From contig DMYD01000032.1 of the NCBI GenBank assembly GCA_003483745.1, forward strand, positions 73,696 to 101,261: DNA of 27,566 nucleotides. Reading direction: 5' to 3'. Positions 1 to 7,077 of this stretch are shown in pieces; position 1 is the stretch's first letter; each line of letters begins with the position of its first letter. The notes below the pieces were generated by a model that was not told the origin of the DNA, searched no databases, and worked only from the letters and a program-made list of their open reading frames with translations. Made by a program: the position numbers and the translations under genes. This stretch comes from Roseburia sp. (GTDB taxonomy: Bacteria > Bacillota > Clostridia > Lachnospirales > Lachnospiraceae).

Positions 1-1125
1 CAGCCATTACTTGAGTTCTCAGGTTCTTGTGCAGGATGTGCAGAGACATCATACGCTCGTTTGATTACTCAGTTATTTGGTGAGCATATGTATATCTCCA
101 ATGCAACAGGATGTTCCTCTATCTGGGGTGGTCCGGCTGCTACATCACCATATACAGTAAACAAAGACAGTAAAAAAGGACCGGCTTGGGCTAACTCTTT
201 ATTCGAGGATAACGCTGAGCATGGTTTAGGTATGCAGATTGGTCAGGAAGTATTACGTGATCAGGCTATCGCAAGCGCTGAGAAATGTGCAACTTCTGAC
301 AAAGCAAGCGCTGAGTTAAAGGCTGCATTTGATAAATTTGTTGAGACAAAGAACGATACAAAAGCAAATACACCTGCAACAGAAGCTCTTGTAGCAGAGT
401 TAGAGAAAGCTGCAGCAGCTGGATGCCCAGACGCTAAGGCAGCTCTTGATAAGAAAGATTACCTCGCTAAGAAGTCCGTATGGATCTTCGGTGGTGATGG
501 TTGGGCATACGATATCGGATTCGGCGGATTAGATCATGTTCTTGCTTCCGGACATAACGTAAATGTTATGGTATTCGATACTGAGATGTACTCCAATACA
601 GGTGGTCAGGCTTCTAAAGCTTCCAACATCGGTGAAGTTTGTCAGTTCGCTGCTGCTGGTAAAGATATCGGCAAGAAGAGCCTTGCAGAGATCGCTATGA
701 GCTATGGTTATGTATACGTAGCACAGATCGCTCTTGGTGCAAACATGGCTCAGGCTGTTAAAGTTTTAGCTGAAGCAGAAGCTTACAACGGACCTTCTTT
801 AATCATCGGTTATGCTCCATGTGAGTTACACGGTGTTAAAGGCGGAATGAACCACTGCCAGGATGAGATGAAGAAAGCAGTAGCTGCTGGTTACTGGAAC
901 TTATTCTCCTTCAATCCTGCACTCAAAGCAGAAGGAAAGAACCCATTTACATTGACATCTAAGCCAGGTGATGGTTCTTACCAGGATTTCCTGAACAACG
1001 AAACACGTTACAGCCGTCTGACAAGATCCTTCCCAGAGAGAGCACAGAAACTCTTTGCTGCATCTGAGGAAGCTGCAAAGGCTCGTTATGAGCACTTACA
1101 GAGACTGGTTGAGCTTTACAAATAA
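1..1125 (+). CDS. nifJ: Pyruvate:ferredoxin (flavodoxin) oxidoreductase, C-terminal part (5' end outside window)
   Basis: This is the last 374 residues of a protein normally about 1,180 residues long. The frame is open from base 1, so the start lies upstream. PFOR oxidatively decarboxylates pyruvate to acetyl-CoA and CO2 in the cytoplasm and passes electrons to ferredoxin. The fragment starts in the TPP/FeS domain with the cluster motif FSGSCAGCAET (family usually CAGCGET), then ATGCSS with the third cluster cysteine. The TPP-binding signature GGDGWAYDIG and the block DTEMYSNTGGQ lie in the middle, and APCELHGV near the end carries the fourth cluster cysteine. Codon choice is strongly biased, as expected of a highly expressed fermentation gene. 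A strong terminator follows, so it probably ends its own transcript. Identification is secure. Confidence 0.97.
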   Translation, partial: QPLLEFSGSCAGCAETSYARLITQLFGEHMYISNATGCSSIWGGPAATSPYTVNKDSKKGPAWANSLFEDNAEHGLGMQIGQEVLRDQAIASAEKCATSDKASAELKAAFDKFVETKNDTKANTPATEALVAELEKAAAAGCPDAKAALDKKDYLAKKSVWIFGGDGWAYDIGFGGLDHVLASGHNVNVMVFDTEMYSNTGGQASKASNIGEVCQFAAAGKDIGKKSLAEIAMSYGYVYVAQIALGANMAQAVKVLAEAEAYNGPSLIIGYAPCELHGVKGGMNHCQDEMKKAVAAGYWNLFSFNPALKAEGKNPFTLTSKPGDGSYQDFLNNETRYSRLTRSFPERAQKLFAASEEAAKARYEHLQRLVELYK

Positions 1126-1163
1126 GCTGCAGATCTTATCTGAATTGATGTAAATTTCCAAAG

Positions 1164-1196
1164 CCCGGAAAGGTATAAGCCTTTTCGGGTTTTTTT
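1164..1196 (+). terminator. Intrinsic terminator of nifJ
   Basis: A 10-bp stem (1164-1173 with 1180-1189, one G-U pair) closes a 6-nt loop and is followed at once by a run of seven T. It lies 38 nt after the nifJ stop codon. Confidence 0.9.
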
Positions 1197-1197
1197 A

Positions 1198-1318
1198 ATT
1201 CATAGGAAATTACGTCCTATGAATTAAAAAGCCCTCCGGGCGGGATGCGCATCTCGCGGAGAAGAAGTTAGCTGTAAACAGCACCGCTCGAGCGCGAAAG
1301 AGTCGCAAGCGACTCTTT
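1198..1318. other. Cluster of four short hairpins in a gene-free stretch
   Basis: Gene-free stretch 1126-1674. After the nifJ terminator four dyads follow each other: a perfect 11-bp inverted repeat AATTCATAGGA/TCCTATGAATT (1198-1226), a G+C-rich imperfect hairpin at about 1234-1261 with the palindrome GATGCGCATC in it, a small GCTG/CAGC hairpin (about 1271-1282), and a perfect 9-bp hairpin AAAGAGTCG/CGACTCTTT (1297-1318). The G+C-rich tract contrasts with the A+T-rich sequence on both sides. From 1320 to 1496 I see only A+T-rich sequence. No protein-coding signal with a ribosome binding site is visible. Confidence 0.5.
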
Positions 1319-1496
1319 GTTCTAATGTAAGTCAGAAGCTGGTGATAAGATAAACTTTTGAATACAGGATTATAACTGGAGCATGGAACAGATAGCAGGC
1401 GTTCCAATAAGAATAAGATATATCTGTGAAAATATGTCGAAAATTATATCATAATTGTATACAAAGTATATAATTAGCATAATATGAAATTGTGTA

Positions 1497-1525
1497 TTGA
1501 CAAAAAAATGGTAAAAACGTATAAT
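1497..1525 (+). promoter_or_regulatory. Sigma-A type promoter of ptsI-ptsH
   Basis: A perfect -35 TTGACA (1497-1502) and a perfect -10 TATAAT (1520-1525) are separated by 17 bp, with A/T-rich sequence upstream. Transcription should start near 1532, about 143 nt before ptsI, which leaves room for the attenuator at 1565-1615. Confidence 0.88.
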
Positions 1526-1564
1526 AAAAGTACATATTGAGGGTAGTTCACATGCAAATGTACT

Positions 1565-1615
1565 AAACCGAAAAAGTAAAACGCTTATGATTGCGTGTGC
1601 TTTTTCGGTTTTTTT
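1565..1615 (+). terminator. Leader attenuator (intrinsic terminator) between promoter and ptsI
   Basis: A perfect 12-bp stem AAACCGAAAAAG (1565-1576) with CTTTTTCGGTTT (1600-1611) contains an inner ACGC/GCGT helix and ends in seven T. It lies between the promoter and ptsI, so it can only work as an attenuator. No RAT sequence like the one before the antiterminator gene is present here. A tiny ORF (ATG 1552, stop TAA 1564-1566, four residues) with GAGGG eight bases before it ends on the base of the stem, so a ribosome there could block the hairpin. That mechanism is an inference. Confidence 0.8.
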
Positions 1616-1674
1616 GATTTTGAATGCAGATGCTGTGGAGCAATGTGATTTGTTGTTTAGAGGGGGGAAAACAA

Positions 1675-3288
1675 ATGCAGCAAATTAATGGAAAGATTGC
1701 ATTCGGAGGAATTGCGATTGGAAAAATCAAAGAAGTTTTTAAAGAAAACAATGTGGTAAGGCGTGTGAAAATTGATGACACACAGGCAGAAATTTCACGT
1801 TTTAGAGCAGCCAAAGATCAGGCAACAGAAGAATTAAAGGCACTTTATGACAAGGCAGTCAAAGAAGTTGGTGAAGCAAATGCAGCAATTTTTGAAGTAC
1901 ATCAGATGATGTTAGAGGATGAAGATTATCTGGATTCTATTTGTAATATCATAGTAGCGCAGTCTGTGAACGCAGAATTTGCTGTAGCGACGACGGGAGA
2001 TAATTTTGCAAGGATGTTTGCGGATATGGATGACGATTATATGAAAGAACGTGCAGCAGATGTAAAAGATATTTCTGAACGTGTGATCCGTATTTTATCC
2101 CGGAAAGAAGAAACTGTGCATGCGGCCGATGAAGAAAAATATATTATAGTAGCGGACGACCTTGCTCCAAGCGAGACAATTCAGTTAGAACGTGAGAGAG
2201 TGCTTGCATTTGTGACAAGACAAGGTTCTACCAATTCTCATACAGCCATTCTTGCCAGAACGATGAATATTCCGGCATTGGTATCAGCGGCAATTCCAAA
2301 AGAAGTGAATGGAAAGTATGCAATTATAGATGGATTTAAGGGTATTTTGATTCTTGATCCAGAGGAAGAAATATTAAAAGAATACGAGAAAAAACAGCAG
2401 AATGAGAAGAAACGTCAGGAATTATTACAGCAGTTAAAGGGAAAACCGACTGTTACAAAAGATGGAAAAGAGATCAAACTCTATGCTAATATTGGTGAGG
2501 TAAAAGATTTAGGAGCTGTTTTACAGAATGATGCAGCCGGAATCGGACTTTTCAGAAGTGAGTTTTTATATTTGCAGAGTGATCATTTTCCAACAGAGGA
2601 AGAACAGTTCCAGGCCTATAAAACGGTTGCAGAAGTGATGGCTGGAAAAAAAGTGATCATCCGCACATTAGATATCGGAGCAGACAAGCAGATAGATTAT
2701 TTTGGACTTGATCGTGAGGATAATCCGGCATTGGGATATCGTGCAGTAAGAATCTGCCTGAACCGGCCGGAAATTTTTAAAACACAGTTAAGAGCGTTGC
2801 TGCGTGCAAGCATGTTTGGCAATATTTCCATTATGGTTCCTATGATCGCATCTGTATGGGAAGTGAAAAAAGTAAAAGAAATCATGAAGGAAGTGAAAAC
2901 GGAATTGTCAACAGAGGGATTGCCATATAAAGAAGTTGAATTTGGAGTTATGATCGAGACTCCTGCAGCAGTTATGATCGCAGATGATCTCGCAAAAGAG
3001 GTGGATTTCTTTAGTATTGGAACCAATGACCTGACACAGTATACGCTTGCTATTGACAGGCAGAATGCAAAACTTGACCGTTTCTATGATTCACATCATC
3101 CGGCAGTACTCAAAATGATCCAGATGGTCATTGACAGTGCCCATGAAGAAGGAATCTGGGCAGGAATTTGCGGAGAACTTGGAGCAGATCTGACTTTGAC
3201 AGAAACATTTGTGAAAATGGGCATTGATGAATTATCGGTATCACCTGCAATGGTGCTGCCTGTAAGAAATAAAATAATAAATGCATAA
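1675..3288 (+). CDS. ptsI: PTS enzyme I (phosphoenolpyruvate-protein phosphotransferase)
   Basis: Cytoplasmic enzyme I takes phosphate from phosphoenolpyruvate and passes it to HPr, the first step for all PTS sugars. The start is ATG 1675 (MQQINGK), placed by AGGGGGG at 1660-1666; an upstream in-frame ATG at 1624 has no ribosome binding site and would add 17 unlike residues. The protein has 537 residues, slightly short for the family (about 540-575). The N-terminal HPr-binding helical domain is followed by the swivel domain with GSTNSHTAILAR, whose His189 has exactly the number of the phosphorylated histidine in E. coli. The C-terminal PEP-binding barrel shows GIGLFRSEFLY, RTLDIGADK, FSIGTNDLTQY and GICGELGAD. 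It is followed after 23 nt by ptsH, so the two form an operon behind the attenuator. Confidence 0.97.
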   Translation: MQQINGKIAFGGIAIGKIKEVFKENNVVRRVKIDDTQAEISRFRAAKDQATEELKALYDKAVKEVGEANAAIFEVHQMMLEDEDYLDSICNIIVAQSVNAEFAVATTGDNFARMFADMDDDYMKERAADVKDISERVIRILSRKEETVHAADEEKYIIVADDLAPSETIQLERERVLAFVTRQGSTNSHTAILARTMNIPALVSAAIPKEVNGKYAIIDGFKGILILDPEEEILKEYEKKQQNEKKRQELLQQLKGKPTVTKDGKEIKLYANIGEVKDLGAVLQNDAAGIGLFRSEFLYLQSDHFPTEEEQFQAYKTVAEVMAGKKVIIRTLDIGADKQIDYFGLDREDNPALGYRAVRICLNRPEIFKTQLRALLRASMFGNISIMVPMIASVWEVKKVKEIMKEVKTELSTEGLPYKEVEFGVMIETPAAVMIADDLAKEVDFFSIGTNDLTQYTLAIDRQNAKLDRFYDSHHPAVLKMIQMVIDSAHEEGIWAGICGELGADLTLTETFVKMGIDELSVSPAMVLPVRNKIINA

Positions 3289-3311
3289 TCTAAGCATAGG
3301 AGGAAATTAAA

Positions 3312-3569
3312 ATGAAATCATTCAGTTACACAGTAAAGGACGAATTGGGTATTCATGCAAGACCGGCGGGAAGGCTCGTAAAAGAGGTTAAAAATTTTAA
3401 AAGTAAAGTAACTCTCGAAAAAGACGGAAAAGTAATTGATGCAGCCCGTCTGATGGCAGTTATGAGTATGGGAGTAAAAAAAGACCAGACTGTGACTGTA
3501 ACAGTGGAAGGTGCTGACGAAGATGCGGCATATGATGCATTAAAATCTTTCTTTGAAACAAATTTGTGA
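3312..3569 (+). CDS. ptsH: HPr phosphocarrier protein, with Arg in place of Ser46
   Basis: HPr (85 residues, usual size) carries phosphate from enzyme I to the sugar-specific IIA proteins. The active-site motif GIHARPAG places the phosphorylated histidine at residue 15, the canonical number. Aligning DAARLMAVMSMGVK with the Bacillus motif LKSIMGVMSLG puts Arg at position 46, where most Firmicute HPr proteins have the serine phosphorylated by HPr kinase. This copy therefore should not support P-Ser-HPr/CcpA carbon catabolite repression. ATG 3312 is preceded by AGGAGG at 3298-3303. No terminator is evident before the next promoter at 3650, so some read-through into the antiterminator leader is possible. 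Confidence 0.96.
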   Translation: MKSFSYTVKDELGIHARPAGRLVKEVKNFKSKVTLEKDGKVIDAARLMAVMSMGVKKDQTVTVTVEGADEDAAYDALKSFFETNL

Positions 3570-3649
3570 GATAATTAGTTATTGTGTACAGGTTTTTGAA
3601 AAAAGCATGGTTAATATTAACAAAAAAACAAAAATAATAAGAATAAAAC

Positions 3650-3678
3650 TTGACATAATAAACAATGAATGCTACAAT
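3650..3678 (+). promoter_or_regulatory. Promoter of the antiterminator-IIA-permease operon
   Basis: TTGACA (3650-3655) and TACAAT (3673-3678) are 17 bp apart. The transcript would start near 3685, just before the RAT element. Confidence 0.85.
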
Positions 3679-3704
3679 TTATTTAGATAGAAACAGAGCA
3701 CATT

Positions 3705-3776
3705 GGATTGTTACTGGTACGCAGGCAAAACCAAATTTTACATATCTGGCTTGGATTTTGTAAAATTTGGTTTTTT
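3705..3776 (+). promoter_or_regulatory. RAT antiterminator overlapping an intrinsic terminator
   Basis: Bases 3705-3732 (GGATTGTTACTG then GTACGCAGGCAAAACC) match the ribonucleic antiterminator recognised by LicT/SacY/BglG proteins. Its 3' end overlaps the 5' arm of a terminator: a perfect 10-bp stem CCAAATTTTA (3731-3740) with TAAAATTTGG (3761-3770), then six T. Binding of the antiterminator protein to the RAT hairpin should prevent the terminator from forming. Because the regulator gene lies just downstream, the system is probably autoregulated. Confidence 0.93.
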
Positions 3777-3805
3777 AATTTTTAGGGACAAAAACGGAGT
3801 GGAAT

Positions 3806-4639
3806 ATGGTTATCCAGAAAGTGATTAATAACAATGTAATATCAGCATATGATGTGAATCAGCAGGAAATTGTTATCATGGGTAAGGGAATCGGGTTTAA
3901 GGCGCATACGGGAGAACTGATTGATGAAAGCAAAATCGAGAAGGTTTTTCGTATTGAGAATGAGAAGCTTTCCAGACAGTTTCAGGAACTTTTAGAAAAT
4001 ATTCCATTAGAGCACATGCAGCTTACCAGTGATATTATATCCTACGCAATAAAGAATCTGAATGTACAACTGAATCAGAATATATACATCACTTTGACAG
4101 ATCATATTAATTTTGCAATCCAGAGACAGTCGCAGGGGATTCAATTGAAGAATGCATTACTTTGGGAGACTAAGAAGTTTTACCATCAGGAATATCTGAT
4201 GGGAAAATATGCAGTTGATCTTTTGAATGAGAAGCTGGGTACAGAGTTTACGGAAGATGAAGCAGGATTTATAGCCCTGCATTTTGTGAATGCAGAATAC
4301 AACACGACGATCAATGATACATTTGAAATGACGAATATGATTCAGAAGATTTTAGAACTGGTCAGGCTGGAAATGGGAATTGAGTTTGATGAGGAATCCC
4401 TGCATTATGAGAGATTTATCACTCATCTTAAGTTTTTGGTACAGCGCCTTTACCGGCATGAATTGTTGAAAGATGAGGAGATTGAATTTGCAAGGATGAT
4501 GGAAAATAAGTATCCGAAGGAATATGAATGCAGTAAACATATTGCTGAATATATTGAAAAGGAATATGGCAGCGGAATTGCCAGCGAGGAAATCATGTTT
4601 CTGGCGATACATATAAAACGCGTGTGTATGGCAGGATAA
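3806..4639 (+). CDS. licT: BglG/LicT-family transcription antiterminator (CAT-PRD1-PRD2)
   Basis: A 277-residue RNA-binding antiterminator. Residues 1-55 form the CAT RNA-binding domain (MVIQKVINNNVISAYD, then GKGIGFKAHTG). PRD1 covers about 65-170 and PRD2 about 171-277. The four PTS-phosphorylated histidines are all present at the LicT numbering: His100 (LTDHINFAI), His159 (GFIALHF), His207 (ITHLKFL) and His269 (LAIHIKRV). EI/HPr and the cognate IIB component would modulate it by phosphorylating these sites. GGAG at 3796-3799 precedes ATG 3806. The RAT/terminator directly upstream and the PTS genes directly downstream argue that it controls this operon in response to the transported sugar. 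The inducer itself cannot be read from sequence. Confidence 0.94.
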   Translation: MVIQKVINNNVISAYDVNQQEIVIMGKGIGFKAHTGELIDESKIEKVFRIENEKLSRQFQELLENIPLEHMQLTSDIISYAIKNLNVQLNQNIYITLTDHINFAIQRQSQGIQLKNALLWETKKFYHQEYLMGKYAVDLLNEKLGTEFTEDEAGFIALHFVNAEYNTTINDTFEMTNMIQKILELVRLEMGIEFDEESLHYERFITHLKFLVQRLYRHELLKDEEIEFARMMENKYPKEYECSKHIAEYIEKEYGSGIASEEIMFLAIHIKRVCMAG

Positions 4640-4674
4640 ACCTGACAATAATACAGCAGAAAAGAGGTATGGAA

Positions 4675-5157
4675 ATGTTTGATTTTTTTAAGAAAAAAGA
4701 AAAAGGGATTGAGATAGGTTCACCAGTAAAAGGAAAAACGGTTGCAATCAGTAATGTAAGTGATCCAACTTTTGGAGAGGAGATTTTAGGAAAAGGTGTT
4801 GCAATTATTCCTGCGGAAGGCAGGATATATGCACCGGCCGATGGTACGATTGAGATGTTATTTGATACGATGCATGCAGTAAGTATGACGACTTCAGAAG
4901 GTGTAGAACTGCTCATACACATAGGACTTGATACGGTTGCATTAAAGGGAGAACATTTTACTGCATATAAAGGCAATGGTGATTCTGTGAAAAAGGGAGA
5001 ACTGTTGATAGAGGCTGATCTTGACGCAGTAAAAAAAGCCGGTTATGACGTGATCACGCCTGTGGTTGTGTGCAATACATCAGATTATCAGACAGTGGAA
5101 ACAGTGACAGATCAGGAAGTAGAACCTGGCGACACAGTATTGATTCTAAATAAATAA
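4675..5157 (+). CDS. PTS EIIA component, glucose/GlcNAc (Crr-like) family
   Basis: A stand-alone 160-residue IIA that accepts phosphate from HPr and passes it to the IIB domain of the permease downstream. ATG 4675 (MFDFFKKK) is chosen because AGAGG at 4663-4667 lies seven bases before it; ATG 4669 would be one base away, and GTG 4624 overlaps the antiterminator gene. The fold signature is present: GSPVKGKTVAISNVSDPTF, then APADGTIEMLFDTMHAV with His67, then LLIHIGLDTVALKG with His82. The 15-residue spacing between the two histidines equals that of His75 and His90 in E. coli IIA-Glc, so His82 is the predicted phosphorylation site. In many species this domain is fused to the permease; here it is separate and lies upstream. 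Confidence 0.95.
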   Translation: MFDFFKKKEKGIEIGSPVKGKTVAISNVSDPTFGEEILGKGVAIIPAEGRIYAPADGTIEMLFDTMHAVSMTTSEGVELLIHIGLDTVALKGEHFTAYKGNGDSVKKGELLIEADLDAVKKAGYDVITPVVVCNTSDYQTVETVTDQEVEPGDTVLILNK

Positions 5158-5177
5158 AGCGCAATATACAGTTGTTA

Positions 5178-5320
5178 GTGTGAAAAATAAGATTTTTCAC
5201 ACGCAAGATTTGTGCTTACGCACAAACTTGAGATGCAAATGAAAACGTTGTTTTCATTGAAAGACAGCGCAAGAATGGAGATTAAAATGTATTTTAGCCG
5301 TACTTATAACGGCATAAAAT
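5178..5320 (+). other. Four consecutive stem-loops between the IIA and IICB genes
   Basis: The 201-nt gap between the IIA and permease genes holds a perfect 10-bp hairpin GTGTGAAAAA/TTTTTCACAC (5178-5202), a hairpin of 11 bp with one bulge (5204-5230), a perfect 9-bp hairpin AATGAAAAC/GTTTTCATT (5238-5258) and an 11-bp hairpin with one bulge (5291-5320). None is followed by a T run, so they do not look like terminators. Processing or stability elements that set different amounts of IIA and permease are a reasonable inference. I see no clear promoter in the gap. Confidence 0.7.
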
Positions 5321-5358
5321 AAAACGAAAAGGGATTAAAAAAAGGAGGAGCTTTTATT

Positions 5359-6831
5359 ATGATGAAGTATTTACAGAAATTGGGAAAAGCATTAATGCTT
5401 CCTGTAGCGTGTCTTCCAATCTGTGGTATCTTAATGGGTATTGGATATGCACTATGTCCATCTACCATGCAGGGGGGCGATGTTTCCGGTATCGTTCAGA
5501 TGATCGGTTTCTTCCTTGTAAAAGCAGGAGGAGCTTTGATCGATCACATGGCAATTCTTTTTGTTATCGGTGTCGGCGTTGGTATGGCAGATGATAATGA
5601 TGGTACAGCAGCTCTTGCAGCTTTGGCATCATGGTTAATGATGACAAACCTTCTTTCCACAGGTGTTGTTACAACATTAATGCCGGTAATTGCAGAGAAT
5701 GAGACAAAAGTGCTTGCATTCAGTAAGATTGAAAACCCATTTATCGGTATCCTTGCCGGTATCATCGGTGCAACATGTTACAACAAATTCAAAGGTACAA
5801 AATTACCTGACTGGTTATCATTCTTCAGTGGTAAGCGTTGTGTAGCAATCGTTTCAGGTGTTGTTTCTATCATTGTATCCGCAATCTTATTATTCATCTG
5901 GCCTTTATTATTTGGAGCATTAGTTTCAATCGGTGAAGGAATTGTTGGATTTGGTCCTGTTGGTGCAGGTATTTATGCATTCTTAAACAGATTGCTGATT
6001 CCAACCGGATTACATCATGCACTGAACAATGTATTCTGGTTCGATACGATCGGACTTGGGGATTTACAACATTTCTGGGCAGGCGAGACGTCTGCAGATG
6101 TAACATGGGATTTAGGTATGTATATGTCTGGATTCTTCCCATGTATGATGTTCGGTATTCCGGGTGCAGCTCTTGCTATGATTCAGACTGCTAAGAGTAA
6201 TAAGAAGAAAGTTGCAATCGGTCTGGTAGCCTCCGCAGCTGTCTGTGCATTTGTTTGTGGTGTTACAGAGCCATTTGAGTTTGGGTTCATGTTCCTTGCA
6301 CCGGCACTTTATGTTGTATACGCATTATTATATGGTATCTTCACAGTGATCACGGTATTAGTTGGATTTAGAGCAGGTTTTAGTTTCTCTGCTGGAGCAA
6401 CAGACCTTCTTTTCTCTGCAACCCTTCCGGCAGCGAAGAATACCTGGATGATCATTCCACTTGGTATTGCAGCATTTATTGTATTTTATGTTGTATTCCG
6501 TTTCACTATCACAAAGTTTGATCTGAAAACTCCTGGTAGAGAAGACGATGATGTGGAAGCAGAGAAAAATGTCGACCTTGGGAGCAGTGATTATACAACT
6601 GTAGCGGCAGCAATTTTAGAAGGCGTTGGTGGTGCAGCAAATATTAAAAGTATTGATAACTGTATTACAAGACTTCGGCTTGAAGTAAAAGACAGTTCTT
6701 TAGTAGATGAGAAGAAAATCAAATCAGCAGGGGCTGCTGGTGTTATCAGACCAAGTAAAACAGCTGTTCAGGTTGTCATTGGAACAAAAGTCCAGTTCGT
6801 AGCTGATGAGTTCAAAAAATTATGTAGATAA
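5359..6831 (+). CDS. nagE: PTS permease EIICB, N-acetylglucosamine type
   Basis: A 490-residue membrane transporter that imports and phosphorylates its sugar. Residues 1 to about 395 form the multi-helix EIIC channel, with the family motif LIPTGLHHALNNVFWFD (His219-His220) typical of GlcNAc permeases, and GITEPFEF-like and FRAGFSFSAGATD blocks. The linker LKTPGREDDD resembles that of Bacillus NagP. EIIB occupies about 410-490 with the phosphocysteine Cys435 in IDNCITRLRLEV and GVIRPSKTAVQVVIGTK. There is no IIA domain, which fits the separate IIA gene upstream. ATG 5359 is ten bases after AAGGAGG; ATG 5362 is possible. GlcNAc specificity is inferred from motifs; glucose or glucosamine cannot be excluded. 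Codon use resembles that of the highly expressed nifJ. Confidence 0.93.
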   Translation: MMKYLQKLGKALMLPVACLPICGILMGIGYALCPSTMQGGDVSGIVQMIGFFLVKAGGALIDHMAILFVIGVGVGMADDNDGTAALAALASWLMMTNLLSTGVVTTLMPVIAENETKVLAFSKIENPFIGILAGIIGATCYNKFKGTKLPDWLSFFSGKRCVAIVSGVVSIIVSAILLFIWPLLFGALVSIGEGIVGFGPVGAGIYAFLNRLLIPTGLHHALNNVFWFDTIGLGDLQHFWAGETSADVTWDLGMYMSGFFPCMMFGIPGAALAMIQTAKSNKKKVAIGLVASAAVCAFVCGVTEPFEFGFMFLAPALYVVYALLYGIFTVITVLVGFRAGFSFSAGATDLLFSATLPAAKNTWMIIPLGIAAFIVFYVVFRFTITKFDLKTPGREDDDVEAEKNVDLGSSDYTTVAAAILEGVGGAANIKSIDNCITRLRLEVKDSSLVDEKKIKSAGAAGVIRPSKTAVQVVIGTKVQFVADEFKKLCR

Positions 6832-6889
6832 TCAAAAACATAATATTTGTGAAATGAAATCATATTGAAGAAAAAATAATCCCTTTTTT

Positions 6890-6925
6890 GACAGAGGCGG
6901 TTCCGGTTGGAATCGCTTCTTTGTC
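6890..6925. other. Stem-loop after the permease gene
   Basis: An 11-bp stem (6894-6904 with 6909-6919, two G-U pairs, loop GGTT) is extended by GACA/TGTC across a two-base bulge. There is no T run after it on either strand, so it is only a terminator candidate. The rest of 6832-6998 is A/T-rich with nothing else recognised. Confidence 0.5.
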
Positions 6926-6998
6926 ATCTATGTGATCCTTAATGAAAATATAAAGTTTCACAGTCCACATGTTTAACATAATGGAAAATAATTTATTG

Positions 6999-7027
6999 TT
7001 TACAAAGAAAAACGATAATGATAGAAT
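6999..7027 (+). promoter_or_regulatory. Putative promoter of the coiled-coil protein gene
   Basis: TTTACA (6999-7004) and TAGAAT (7022-7027) are separated by 17 bp and lie about 50 nt before the likely start codon. Confidence 0.6.
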
Positions 7028-7077
7028 AACCATGATATATTGCGAAAAAACCAGAAAGGGGGAAGAAGTGAACACAG

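Noticed and set aside
5238..5258. A cre (CcpA) site, from ATGAAAACG and TTTTCAT
   Set aside because: The half-sites are three bases too far apart for the cre consensus; it fits better as one of the tandem hairpins.
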